The notes under the pieces were generated by a model, which saw only the letters and a program-made list of their open reading frames with translations, had not been told where the DNA came from and did not search any database. 64,000 bases of DNA from Saccharum officinarum (taxonomy: Eukaryota > Streptophyta > Magnoliopsida > Poales > Poaceae). Below, piece by piece: positions 47,177 to 58,440 of the stretch. Every line of letters starts with the position of its first letter. Positions within the stretch are counted from its first letter, which is position 1. The stretch covers positions 20,017,063-20,081,062 of the forward strand of contig CM036179.1 in the NCBI GenBank assembly GCA_020631735.1, read 5' to 3'. The translations under genes were made by a program, and so were the position numbers.

Positions 47177-48795
47177 ATGGCGGCGCTTCCCCACTCCGCC
47201 GCCTCCTGGCCCTCCGAGGCCACCGCCGCCTCCTCTCCACCGCTCCTGCCGCCTCATCCAGCAACCCTCCTACCCAGAAGCCGTTCTCTATGACATCCAC
47301 AGCCTCTCCAAGGATCCCTCCCAAGCGCTCGCCGTCTTCCGCCGCTCCACCGCCGCCGGCCAGCCCGTAAGCTCCACGACATACAACCTCATGCTCCGCA
47401 CCCTCGCCTCCCACCCCTCCTCTGCCCAGCGCCATTTCTGGCCCTTCCTCGAGAGATGCAGGAGGCTGGCCACTCCATCGACCAGGGCACCTACCTCGCT
47501 GCTCTCGCATCCTTCAAGAATGCCAGCCTCACCTTCGACTACGCCTCCCTCACTGCGCACTACGACAAGTTCCGGAAGGGGGCAAGTCCGTCACTGCTGC
47601 CGTCACCGCCGCCACGGAGGCCGTCTGGTCACGACGCCGCGGGCCTCGATAGCAGGCTCGCTGACATCGGTCTCCTCCCCTCACGGAAACTGCCGTCATC
47701 ACGGTGCTCCGGGAGCTGAGGGAGCATCCGATCAAGGCTCTCGCCTTCTTCAGATGGGCTGAGCGGCAGTAGGGGTACACGCATAGCTCCGTGGCCTACA
47801 ATGCCATGGCAAGGGTGCTCGGCGGGAGGAGTCGGTGCCAGAGTTTTGGGACTTGATCCGGAAATGAAGGCTACCGGGATGCACGTTGATATCGAAACTT
47901 ACCTCAAGCTGTCTAGGAACTTCAGAAGCGGCACATGGTCCGTGAGGCTGTGGAGCTGTATGAGCTCATGATGGATGGCCCTTTCAAGCCAGCCAGCAGG
48001 ATGGACCCATCATCATCAGGCGCATCTCGCTAGTGCCGTCGCCAGACCTTGAGCTTGTCAATCGGTTGTCAACAAGTTTGAAGCCATCTGGGGCGTCAAG
48101 ACCAAGGAGTTGCTTGACGGTGTCCATAGGGCACTTCCACCAGCCGAAAATGTTACATATAGCCAGTTGGTGTATGGTCTTTGCAAGGCCAACAAGCTGG
48201 AGGATGCTCGCAAGGTGCTTGATGAAATGGAGGCCGAAGGGTGTGTCCCAGATTTGAAGACTTGGACCCTGTTGATCCAAGAGTACTGTTCAGCTGGGGA
48301 TGTGGATAGAGCTGTGCAGTACTTCACTGAGATGATCGAGAAGGGCTTGGACGCGGATGCCAATTTGCTGGATGTGATATTGAAAGGTCTGTGTGGCCAT
48401 GAAAAGGTTGAAGAGGCTTACTCTTTGTTTGTTGAGATGGTGGATAAGGCTGAGTTGAGGCTTGGCAAGGCACTTGCCAGTGTCTAATTGGTGACTTGCT
48501 GAGGGTAAACAAACTTGAGGAGGCACTGGCCCTTCTGAAGACAATGAAAACCTGCAAGTTCCACCTTTCGTGGACCCATTCCCTCCTTACATTGCCAAGT
48601 ATGGGACGGTTGAAGATGCAAGGAACTTTTTCAAGGCCTTGACAGTGAATACTTCTCCAGCACCTGCTGCCTACCTACATGTTCTCAAGTCGTTCTTTGT
48701 GGAGGGAAGATATTCTGAATCTCAAGATTTACTGTATAAATGCCCTAGCCACATCCGCAAGCACCCCATGTCACCAAACTGTTTGAATCAATAAA
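47177..48795 (+). pseudogene. Pentatricopeptide repeat (PPR) protein pseudogene
   Basis: Organelle-type PPR coding sequence spread over all three plus frames. In order: 47190-47260 (LRRLLALRGHRRLLSTAPA, a presumed targeting region), 47270-47450 (VLYDIHSLSKDPSQALAVFR, TYNLMLRTLASHP), 47456-47580 (MQEAGHSIDQGTYLAALASF), 47700-47810 (LREHPIKALAFFRWAERQ), 47930-48000 (REAVELYELMMDG) and 48110-48487, which holds three clear 35-residue PPR motifs ([60 protein letters not shown]). The tail at 48490-48795 is again out of frame. At least six frame changes and several in-frame stops. PPR genes are usually intronless, so introns do not explain these. Intact relatives bind organellar RNA. Confidence 0.88.
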
Positions 48796-50600
48796 AGTTG
48801 AGAGTGCCTCTGCCTCTTGATTGGGTTCAAGCAAGCAATGATTGGTGAGATTATGGTGATCCCTTAGCTTTGCATGCTATCTAGCTTTCTGTTGTTAAGT
48901 AGCATTGAGTTCTTACACAGTATTTGTAGTTTGATAAAAATAAATAGAATGAAGTTTTCTTTTATCAGATACTCCATCTTTTAATGATATATGGCTCAAC
49001 GAAGTTGAACTTTAGTATATGCCACTCCCAGCCCATGACCTGCTGGCATATTCCCCTATAACTCAGCTAAAAGGAGGGCGCTGATTGGCACATCCTAGAA
49101 ACTGTATTTTTTCGTTCTAGTCATTGTTGCTACTTGCTAGTGTCATTGCAGATTTGCAGCTATGCAGATGGATTTCCTTCAAAATGAATCAAAAAACTTG
49201 CTCAGAGTTGAAACACCATGTTTGTTATACTGGCCATTATCAAATTTCAGGAGCTCCAAAAAGCAAATGCTCTCATAAATATATGATTGCAGCCACCAGC
49301 CGTATTCCTTACTATTACAAACACCACAATCAATTGATCTGGTGTAATTTCTGTGATGCATCTTAACGTGACAATTTTATTAAATAAACGTCATGTGGAG
49401 TTACAGCTCCACATTTCTAGAACCTTGGAGATGCATATGCTTCATTGATATGTTGATTTGTGGGGAACTCATATGAGCATGTCAAAACTCTTCAACTTGT
49501 AGCTCCTACACCTTTTTGTCAAATCTCTGTGATCAATTTTTCTTTGTGATCATGGAGTTGGCTAACAATTAGAAGAATATGTATGCTTGTGCTTTACTAT
49601 TCCAATTTCCAAAAAGAAGCAAATCAACTGCAGTATCACAAAAGCCTAGTATCATATATAAAAATACTCCATACATCATTGTTGCAAATAATATTGCCAC
49701 ATAATTACACATCTCCACATAATTATATTACATTCTTATTCATAGTAGTATTTTTAGCAAAGGCTTATCCTGCCTCCGGTGAATGTAGACTGTAGAGTGC
49801 CCTATTTCTAGCAAAGGCATATGTAATGCAATGTTTTGGTGCCATTGCCAAGTTGGTATTTATAGTAGACAGGATGAATGTAACCTTCTTTTCTGACCCG
49901 TGGTGTAAGTTTTAAATTATTTTTATGCATCGAAGTTTCTTAATTATGTTATATATGTGAGTATATAGTATATACAGAATGTTGGATGTGTGATCTTTGG
50001 TTGGTTTCTTCGTTGATCTCGAGCCAAATACACTTTTTTTTGAGTTTTTTTTCTAAAATGAACAAAATTTTATTTATCGTGATTTCCTGAATTGTTCAAG
50101 ACCCAACATCAAGCGAGGTTAATGAGCCAAGCCGAAGTCAAAAGTCACTCAAAATCAACTTATTTTTATTTATTTAAAAGAAAAATAAGTTCAATAGGAG
50201 TATTTTTTTAAACGAGCCACCGAGGCGGCTCAATGATCTTTTTGTCCAGCCCTCACAGGGCAGCCAGGTAAGACACATATTCCATGTTGCCATGTTGGTG
50301 TTTCTCTCCTCACAGTGCAGCCAGGTAAGACATATTCATGTTGCCATGTTGGTGTTTCTCTCAGTTAGTCTGTATACGACAAGGGCCTAGATTAGTTACT
50401 TGTTGATGCAAAGTTATGCGAAAACCCTTTCAGTATTCAATACCAGTCTTGCAGTTTGGGCACGTTCAGACGTTTCAGTATTAGTCTATTAGATACACTA
50501 TACCTGAGTGACAACCAAACTTAAGAGTTTCGAACAAGTCTTTGCACGCATTTAGATCCTTGGTTTGATTTTTCTGAATTATCCGCTCGATAGATCTCTG
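48796..50600. other. AT-rich intergenic sequence
   Basis: No gene supported. A short direct duplication at about 50255-50360 ('tgccatgttggtgtttctct' twice, about 70 bases apart) is the only structure noted. Confidence 0.5.
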
Positions 50601-50639
50601 AATCAACGTGTGCTCTCAAACATTCGTGGATTCAAATAG

Positions 50640-50830
50640 TTTTGGGCTAGCTAGCAAGTCCCCATTTGGGCTGGCTCGGCCCACTCCAACTGAAAAGTCA
50701 TTGGAATCTAACAAGCGGCCCGTTCCGAGATCGTTGCGCTCTGTTGAGGAAACCCTAGGGCCCGCCGCCTCCCACTCCGCACCTTCTCTCCCTATATAAC
50801 CTGACCTCCCGAAGCTGAACAGAGCTACCC
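50640..50830 (+). promoter_or_regulatory. Pol II promoter with site II, telo-box and TATA elements
   Basis: Site II-type motifs TGGGCT at 50643 and in the 50660s, with GGCCCA just after; a telo-box AAACCCTAG at 50750-50758; TATATAA at 50793-50799. A second AACCCTAG lies at about 50841. This combination is characteristic of plant ribosomal-protein and polycistronic snoRNA promoters. A start around 50825-50830 is expected. Confidence 0.65.
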
Positions 50831-51051
50831 TGAGCCTGAACCCTAGCCGCCGCCACAGATCGCACGAGCTCGCTTCCTTGCGCTGGTTTTGCTTGGCCTT
50901 TCTTCGGCGTGCTGATCTCTCCTCCTTCTGTTCGCTCGTTGTGTGTTTCTGAGATTTTTTCACCCTTTAACGCCGCTGCGAGGAATGGATTCGTTTTGTG
51001 TTTCTGATGTTTTTCCCATTAACGCTGCTGCGAGGGATGGATTCGTTGCTT

Positions 51052-51151
51052 GGGCTCATGATGATTTGGATCCGAAAGGATCTTAGCGGATTTCGGTGAG
51101 GCGGATTCGTCCGCCGTTGATCGCTTTATGTTGTTACACACACTGAAGCCC
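51052..51151 (+). ncRNA. Candidate C/D box snoRNA 1
   Basis: 100 nt. Terminal stem GGGCT (51052-51056) / AGCCC (51147-51151), C box ATGATGA (51058-51064), D box CTGA (51143-51146). The ten bases GTTGTTACAC (51130-51139), four to thirteen bases before the D box, are complementary to GTGTAACAAC, which I recall as a conserved stretch of eukaryotic large-subunit rRNA. By the D+5 rule the target would be a U in that stretch. The interior has two perfect hairpins: GATCC-GAAA-GGATC (51069-51082) and GGCGGA-TTCG-TCCGCC (51100-51115). Such interior folding is unusual for a guide but leaves the guide segment free. Alternative: chance motifs in a 5' UTR intron. Confidence 0.55.
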
Positions 51152-51231
51152 TTTTGATATGTCTCGCAGACCGTTTCTTTTTTTTATTTCGTCTCTTTTT
51201 GTCATGCTGGAAGATTCATTGGATGCAATGG

Positions 51232-51331
51232 CAATGCGATGATGATTCATAAATGGTTTTGGCAGTGGTTATCCAATGTGACACCGTGAGCCGTCAAACC
51301 AAAAAACGACTTCTCTTTCCACTGAGCATTG
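51232..51331 (+). ncRNA. Candidate C/D box snoRNA 2
   Basis: 100 nt, 80 nt downstream of candidate 1. Terminal stem CAATGC (51232-51237) / GCATTG (51326-51331), six perfect pairs; C box ATGATGA (51239-51245); D box CTGA (51322-51325) directly before the stem. The guide would be the segment ACGACTTCTCTTTCC just before the D box. I could not match it to an rRNA from memory. No clear C'/D' pair. Same strand and spacing as expected for a polycistronic plant snoRNA transcript. Confidence 0.55.
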
Positions 51332-51582
51332 TGAATTTGTGATCCTTGCAAAGGAATTGTCTGTCTTTTGAAAACCTTTTTAATGTCATTTGTTCTTGTT
51401 CTTGTGACGGTCGATCTTTCGCCCTAATTGTTTTCTTGTCTAAACAAATGCAACGACACAGGACGTAGCAGAGTGTAGCTATTACACTATATTTAAGAAA
51501 TACTCAAGATTTTCAAGAAATACTGCCACATCAATTTCAATGATGATACAGGGGATAGATGTCTCAATTGGCAACCACATAT

Positions 51583-52032
51583 TGCCACTGACAAAGAACA
51601 CATTTTCTGATGGCAACGAATACACAGAGGACAATAGGAATTCTCGTGTGTTTTTAACAAGTTGTGACAACCCTGCCACTGACAAAAGAATTTCATTTTC
51701 TGATGGCAAATTAAAGCAAAACAAATGCACAGACGACAGTAGAATTTATCATCAAATACAAGGACAATTGAAATTGTTATCATATCCACAGTGGTCCAAC
51801 TTTGATAAAAATGAATTTAGCGTGATGCATCATCGACTCACAAAATTCTAGAAAACACAATCCAGGTTTGAGTACCTGTACTGTGAATTCATATACTCTA
51901 GAAAACAGAATCCAGGTTGGAGTACCTGTACTGTGAATTCAGATCTTTATTATTTTGAAGAACTTGTAGAGCCCCTGCCACTTGCCAAACACAGCATTTT
52001 CTTGTGGCAACAAATGCAAAAACAATCCATTG
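51583..52032. repeat. Three diverged copies of a short repeat unit
   Basis: Copies at about 51583-51650, 51670-51750 and 51970-52032 share the order 'tgccactgacaaa', 'ttttctgatggca', 'aatgcacaga.gac'. The first two are adjacent, the third is displaced and more diverged. Non-coding, origin unknown. Confidence 0.6.
51847..51942. repeat. 48-bp tandem duplication
   Basis: 'tctagaaaacacaatccagg' ... 'ctgtactgtgaattca' occurs twice head to tail with three substitutions. It is placed between the second and third copies of the repeat at 51583-52032. Confidence 0.85.
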
Positions 52033-52133
52033 TACAACACCTATTATCTGTCAGATAATTTTAACACTGTCAATAAGGCAGATAATTTTGATTTCAGATT
52101 TCAGAGTAAAAGTTGCAACTAGACAGCAGATTT

Positions 52134-55010
52134 CTACACGTTGAGCGGCATCCACTCCATCTCCAATTCCAGCTCACCGGACTCAGTGTGCTGCAGCTTC
52201 AGCGCCACCCCTGCTTCACCTTGCCGCCGGAGACCACCACGGCGCTGTCCCTGACGAGAGCGTTATCCTCGGACTTCAGCCACCGGCCGATCTGAATGTC
52301 ACCCAGCAGCTCCGGGTTGCTAAATGCTGCGGCAGCGTTGATCATTGTCTGCAGGTCGATCTCGGCCTCACCCATGAGGTCGTCCTTGGACACCATGTCA
52401 TGATCGAACACTTGCTGCTTGCATTGTTGCGTGAGTGAAAGAAAGAATCAAAGGGTTTGTTTAAGTTGGCATTGCCAGATTCAGTAAGCATTGTAACCCT
52501 CAAAATTTAGATGGCGTCATCTGATTCAGTTTCAAAGCTCAAAGATACTGTGTGTGATGTATAGTAATCGTGTAGTTCATTACCAGCTTCAGAGGTCCAT
52601 ATTGCTGGGGAACAGAGAGCTTCAGTTCTTCATTCCAGACAGGATTTAGGTTGCCATTGATTACTGAAGTTTGTGCTTTCTGCAATCATCAAGGACGTGC
52701 ATAAATTTGATAACAAAGAATTTATTTACTCTGTTGTGATTATAACAAAAACGACCAAAATTACCTGCTGCCCTAGCGTCAGGACGACATAAGGGTCACT
52801 GCTTGACATATCCCTGATGGCTAGGTTGGTTCCTCCAATCACCTTTACATTCAATATTCCGATAAACTCGATCATGCCGACCTGCAAATGCGAAAAAAAG
52901 AATCACTACATCTGAATACTGGGCAACAGATTAATAATCATATAGTAAATGTTCAGCTTGGGGACAGCCTTACTTGACTCTTGGAACCATCAGAATGAGA
53001 GGCGTTGCTTGCATGTTTTCCAGAGTCACTAGCATGATGAGAAATAATCCGCAAACTTGGCTTCAGAAATTCCTGCAGCTCATATTTTGACCTGAAACAA
53101 TGGGAATGCATGCTTCAGTAGTTGACTACCTATGACAGTGAGAATATGGAGCTCATTAGTACACCACGCGCTTGAATAAAAATGCCTTCCGCAGATCAAG
53201 TTCGCAAAGCAAAGAATAACAAAAATCTCCAAAGAGCTCGATGAAATTTCTTGTTACACTGAAAAAGAATATCCTTTCCAAATAATCACAAACCTGATGA
53301 ATTTTTCTCGCTCTTTCTGGGTACAATCTGGATGTGGCTTCTGGTAGCCCTCTGGCAGAAAGGCCTCATATATTGCATTTGCCTGAGAATTCCCACCAAC
53401 TTCTATCATGGAGTCAACTTCACTGTCAGTCCACTTGTCCAGTGTCACCGACAGAACCTGTGCCAGATAAACATTAGGTTCATCGTGATGATTATATCTT
53501 AAGGACGATCGCCCTGTTGCTTGAGCTTATTCAGCACTACTTTACAGCCATGGAACATAATTTTTCTCTCACAACATTTCATCATAAAACTGTAACTATC
53601 CAACAGTTATATTTTGCATGTTGTACTGTTATATGCAAATAATGGCATCATTGCTAGCAGACAATAATAAGTTCTAAAAACAAACAAGAAACAGGAGAGG
53701 GAAATCGAAAGGAAGAAACATGTAAGATTATTTCTGGTTTTGAGAATGCGACTATAGAAACCTTCGAAATATGTGTACCGAGACTTCTGTGGACGCCAGA
53801 ACATTTTACACAAATGAATACCCCAATATTAGCTGATCTGCAAGGATAAAACTCAGTTATTTGTGTTTCTCCACAGTCACAAAAGTCAGAAGCAAAGGAC
53901 TAGGCATATAACAGACCTGGTTATGTTCAAAAGAAAAGTATGGGGAGCAGACAAAGGGTTCTCCTGATTTATTTTGCAAGGTTATGCATGGTTTTTTTTG
54001 AGGAAGTTATGCATGATTTATTATTGCTCTATTATGGTAATATGTCTTCTACAAATGCCTTGCCAGTGGCCAGAACTGATATCCAAAGGGGAGAAAAGAC
54101 AGAAAGTTCAAGCAAACTGAAATTGAGCACATGGTGACCTATTCATGCTCACGCAAATACTTACGCCCATTTGGGATCACGCGCGCTGCAGTCAGCGCAA
54201 ATGTGGTTTTCACTCCTTTGCAACAACTCCTTTAGCTTCGCCATGTTAGCTGGAAGGCAAAGGTGAATGTGAGTTCATAAAGCAACACCTGAGAGCAGAG
54301 TGAGATCACTAAAACTTTAGAGAGCAATCTAGTGGCTGTACCATACAAGTAGCAAAAATGACAAAAAAGAAGAAGAAAGCTTTCAGGTTTTTTTTTGGCT
54401 GATCTTTTGTGCATTATTCCCGAACATATATGTTGTTTGCTCAATGACTTGATTTTGCTACGGGATTTTTCCATTGTGAGGACCCGGATTTTGCTACAGA
54501 AAGCCATTTGCGCATACCTGATCCACTCAATCCTGGCAAATGCGTCAAACTGTACTCAATCCTGGCAAATGGATGTTGAAACGAAAAAAATGTGAATAAA
54601 AGAAGCATCTGAATTCCAAACTTCCAAGAATACCGTTGGAATTGCTGAAAGCGTTGAGTAATTACTTCCAAATTCCTAGCCAATGTGGCCGCGAAATGCG
54701 TAGATTTTACTGTGAATTGGGACCAAGCGCAGGTCGCAGCCGGATTACTCGGAGAATAATCGCGAATCGAAAGTCGACACAGCACCAACTGCACCATGCG
54801 ATTCAGCATCGGAGAAATCAGGAGCCCACGCGAGCGCGATTGTTGGGGCCGAAGAAAGAAGTGCAGGATTGCTTACCGGGAGAGAGCGACTGCCGGATCA
54901 GCTCCGATTCCTTGCCCCCTCCTGTCCGCGATGGGTTCGGGCTGCAGCGCTGAGAACCCGAGATCTTCCTCCTCCGCTCCTTCCCTCCCCTCCCCTCTGA
55001 TCGCTAGAAC
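52134..55010 (-). CDS. AGD12: ARF GTPase-activating protein with C2 domain (AGD12/13 type)
   Basis: Minus-strand gene with seven coding exons: 54165-54244 (ATG 54244), 53762-53837, 53294-53457, 52974-53091, 52765-52881, 52584-52679 and 52414 down. All junctions are GT/AG and in phase. A 5' UTR exon is likely (donor at 54877/54876, acceptor at 54250). The ArfGAP domain (residues 1-120) has the zinc finger C16, C19, C36, C39 (C-X2-C-X16-C-X2-C) and arginine finger R44 in [15 protein letters not shown]. The C2 domain (about 149-250) has Ca-type aspartates D170, D175, D221, D223 and D229. Such proteins stimulate GTP hydrolysis by ARF GTPases at membranes, with C2 binding lipid. In the last exon one base is missing near 52206-52211, so the frame ends at TGA 52199-52201 after VKQGWR (288 residues) and not at the ancestral-looking stop at 52134-52136. 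Confidence 0.92.
52199..52211 (-). other. Single-base frameshift and premature stop in the ARF-GAP last exon
   Basis: After GGKVKQ the codons read GGG TGG CGC TGA. Deleting-frame comparison shows that the continuing +1 frame reads conserved family residues to 52134. About 22 C-terminal residues, the last strand of the C2-associated region, are lost. Could be a real allele or a base-calling error in a run of G/C. Confidence 0.8.
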
Positions 55011-55344
55011 AGCTGGTCCACGTGGCCTGGTCGGCTGTTCACACGTGCGACACTGTGGGTCGGGGCCAGATCCGCCCCCGGCTGCCACGGGAGGCCGACG
55101 GGCTGGCCCCAGCTGCAGGGCTTTTTATATTTTCGGGGCAACTTGCAAATTTGCAATGCTTCCTGTCCGTGATGCATGGTTCTTCTTTTTGGCCTCACTT
55201 TTCTTTTTCAGCACCGGCGCCAAAAATTTCGGGAAGAAATTGAGGGTTTGCCACGTGACGTGTCACCGACATTGCCAGTGAGTTTATTGCTACCTCACTG
55301 TGCGTGTTTGGTGTGCGATGACCTGGTTTACCATGTAACGTGGA

Positions 55345-55650
55345 GTTTAGTAGATTAAGGTCCCTCTAGATGAAAACATGCTAATGGTTAGCTGTCAAAA
55401 AATTAGGTGAGGTAGATTCAAAGGATCCAGCTAATAGGTTAACTAATTTTTAGTTAAACACTTAGCTAATAACTATTTCACTAGCTATTCCAATCCAGCT
55501 AATACACAAGTTGAAAAGAAGGGACAAAGCACCGGTACATCTACCTTTTAACAATACATAGTAACCAACGAATAGTTTGCTAGCTAATGTTGACAGTAAA
55601 CTAGCAAGCTAACTATTAGCTATTAGTAGATCCAAACATGGTCTAAGAAA
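55345..55650. mobile_element. MITE-like element
   Basis: AT-rich segment starting 'ggtccctctagatgaaaac' and ending 'tagtagatccaaacatggtc'. Ends are roughly inverted, with repeated 'ttagctagctaatatt'-type internal motifs, resembling common grass MITEs. The terminal repeat is imperfect. Confidence 0.45.
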
Positions 55651-56940
55651 AGTTTATGTAGAGAGTTAAGCTCTTTGATTGCTCAAGCTTGGGAAGTGAG
55701 ACACACCAAGCTTTGTTATTGGTTACCAAAGATTAATACACTCCTCGGGTGCAATTGCAAATGAGTTCGCCTCTGTAGTGTACATATATGCCATAAAAAG
55801 GAAAAAAACTAGTTGTTCTGTGTGAGCTAGAGTGTCGAAAAAATGGTTAAATTGGTGGGGGAAGACCCATGAGATATTAGGACAGGCTATAGTGGGTTAG
55901 AGTTAGCCTAGTGGCAAAGAATATTGTTTATTTTGACATGGAATTTTTTTTCTACATTAAAGCTAAAACTCACCCAAGTGATTCGAAGCCCCCGATCCTC
56001 TCACTTGAAAGTTCCATTCAATCAATGGACATCATGACATCGTCTTCCTCAACACGAGCAAGGTCAAGGTTAGGGTTTAGGGACGTCACATGCGTGTAGC
56101 CTCCGGGTTTAGAGAGATCTTTGGGGAATCATCAACCTAGTGATGGTGACAAACAAGAAAGATAGATCCACAACAAGATGGAGCTGTGGCGGGGGCACTG
56201 CCTGCAGCAGTAGTGGAGGATAGTGGCTGGGCAATGGGGGCATCAAGCTTCAGCTACTTCACGTTAATGACAATAGTGTGGCAGAGGAGGTGGCGTTAAG
56301 ACACCAAATCCGGTGGCAGCGAGGGAGCTCGACCAACACGCCTTGATGTAGAAGTTGCCAGAGGAGGAGATTCGCCGGGAGTGGGTAGTGTGCCAGGCGG
56401 TAGGCGTGCTACCGGAGTTGAGAGGGAAGGTGGGGGCTTGTAGCGGCAAGCTTCGCATCACCTAGGGGTGTTGAGAGCGACGATATGCAAGATAATGAGG
56501 AAGAAGCAGAAAAGGATATATGTAGGTGTGGCGGCAGTGGTGGGCATACATTGTATCCATGTCATCCATTTTTTATCCGATCGTTAAAAAATCAACTAAG
56601 GAAGTAAACAAATTGTTTGATTAATGACAAACATACCCCTTTGTAATGCAAAAGACTTTTACACCACTAGTCATGCAAAACACGAGTAGCTCGAACACGA
56701 GGACATGAAAAAAGCAAGGGATAAAACAAAAAGGCTCACTTTAACGGTGCTAGAGATAAAGAACCTCATTGGCGATAGGGTTTAGGATTTCGGGTCTTCT
56801 ATGGCTACAAGATATAAAAGGAGATTGTTTGGAGATCACAAGTTCGACAGTGGTGATGGATGAGACATCGATTAGGTGGGGGTGGTGAGAATGCGCCAGC
56901 CGTTAGGTCGGTGGGAGAGTTCGGTTGGATGATGACGACT
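55651..56940. other. Intergenic sequence without recognised gene
   Basis: Contains moderately GC-rich stretches (56180-56470) giving short open frames on both strands, but no domain or motif. Confidence 0.4.
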
Positions 56941-56949
56941 AAAGAGGAA

Positions 56950-57625
56950 AAGGTAGGTGCAAGAGAGGAAGAGAAAGATGTAAGAGATGTAAAGCAAATG
57001 TATATCACCAGTGGGAAGAGGAAGATGCAAGAGATGTAAAGGAATTGCATATCACCCGCGGGGGCGACATGAAGAGGAAGATGCAAGAGATGTAAAGGAA
57101 CTGCACATGCCGATAACGTATGCCAGTGGCAGAGTGTATAATGATATCGACGGCAGAAGCGAGAGAATGAGAAAGATACGAGAGATATAAGGAAGTACGC
57201 GTGCATATAACGTGTGCTGTTGGCAGGCATAATAGTGATATCGGCGGCGGGAGCAAGTGAGGATGAGGAAGATGCGAGATATAAAGAAAGTATGCGTGCA
57301 GATAACGTGTGCCAGTGGCAAGGTGTATAATGATATCGACGGCAAAAGCGAGAGAATGAGGAAGATACGAAAGATATAAAGGAAGTACGCGTGCATATAA
57401 CGTGTGCTATTGGTAGGCATAATAGTGATATCGGCGGCGGGAGCAAGTGAGGATGAGGAAGATGCAAGAGATATAAAGAAAGTATGCGTGCAGATAACGT
57501 GTGCCAGTGGCAGGTATAATAGTGATATCGACGGCGAGAGCAAGGCGAGGAGAAAGATGCTATGGATATAAAGAAAGTATAGATGCAAATAATGTGTGCC
57601 AGTGGAAGGCATAATATACGGTTAG
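56950..57625. repeat. Minisatellite array, about 95-bp monomer in alternating A/B pairs
   Basis: The landmark 'ataacgt(g)tgcc' recurs at 57113, 57207, 57302, 57397, 57494 and 57589 (spacing 94-97). Successive monomers alternate between an A type ('tgtataatgatatcgacggc') and a B type ('cataatagtgatatcggcgg'), giving a dimer of about 190 bp. The left edge consists of shorter, more divergent units (56950-57110) with 'gaggaagatgcaagagat'. Because 95 is not a multiple of three and stops are rare, the minus strand stays open in several frames (56805-57612). These are not considered genes. Confidence 0.85.
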
Positions 57626-58440
57626 ACGCACGGTTAGTCTTGTCATTTTTTTAAATAGAGTCGACGAGGATCAAGTGGCTTATTTTCTCGTGTGGACAAA
57701 AAAAAAGTAGCTGTGACAAATGAAGGATGCTACAGGACCAGTGTAGCGAGAACAAGTTCGAGCACGATAATGACGGGAGAACCGAGACAGACGTTCAGGT
57801 ATGCCATGACCACGTGAAGATGAAACCACCACAGATTTCCCTCAAAAAAAAAAAGAAGAAAGAAACCACCACAGATGTCACCCTCAAAATTTTCACCGGA
57901 AAGAATGGAGGGGAAACCGCTCAGGGTGCGCAAAAGTTTCCATGGCGTGCCCTGACATACGCTGCTCGTGCTCGGCGGCGAGGCCCTGCGGCGAGAACTT
58001 GACAATGACACCAAACCTGGCCTGGCCTGGCCTGGAGGGAGGGAGGACGAAGACAACAGGAACAGTCACTTATGCCATGCTGATCGAGCTGCAAGCTTCG
58101 TCCTCCCACTCGGCGGCCAGCCAGCCGATGGATCCCCGGCGATCCGGTGGTCCAGCGCCGAAACGAACCTCCACCGGCCGGAAAGCTCAGCTCAATGCTT
58201 GCACGATGCATCCAGGCACAAATCGATAGACTTAGAAACAAGAATCAAAGGTGTGCGAGAGACGAACACGAGAGCAAATCCTTCCTTGTTATTCATGGAC
58301 ACCGCACCGCTGACCTGCTACAACCGAAAGACGACCACAGACATGCGCAAGACAGCAAGTGAAGCTCTGATCAGCCAAACCTCCGCCTGGGAGTATGTAG
58401 TACAGGGCAGCGGCGAGACATCTCATCTCGCCCTCCAACT

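Noticed and set aside
51529..51592. Third C/D snoRNA (ATGATGA at about 51539, CTGA at about 51588)
   Set aside because: Boxes are present but no complementary terminal stem, and the length is short; not supported.
51482..51789. Minus frames of 82-98 codons
   Set aside because: Span the three-copy repeat; no conserved features.
56805..57612. Repetitive minus frames of 186-220 codons
   Set aside because: Translation of the 95-bp minisatellite; open because the unit lacks stops.
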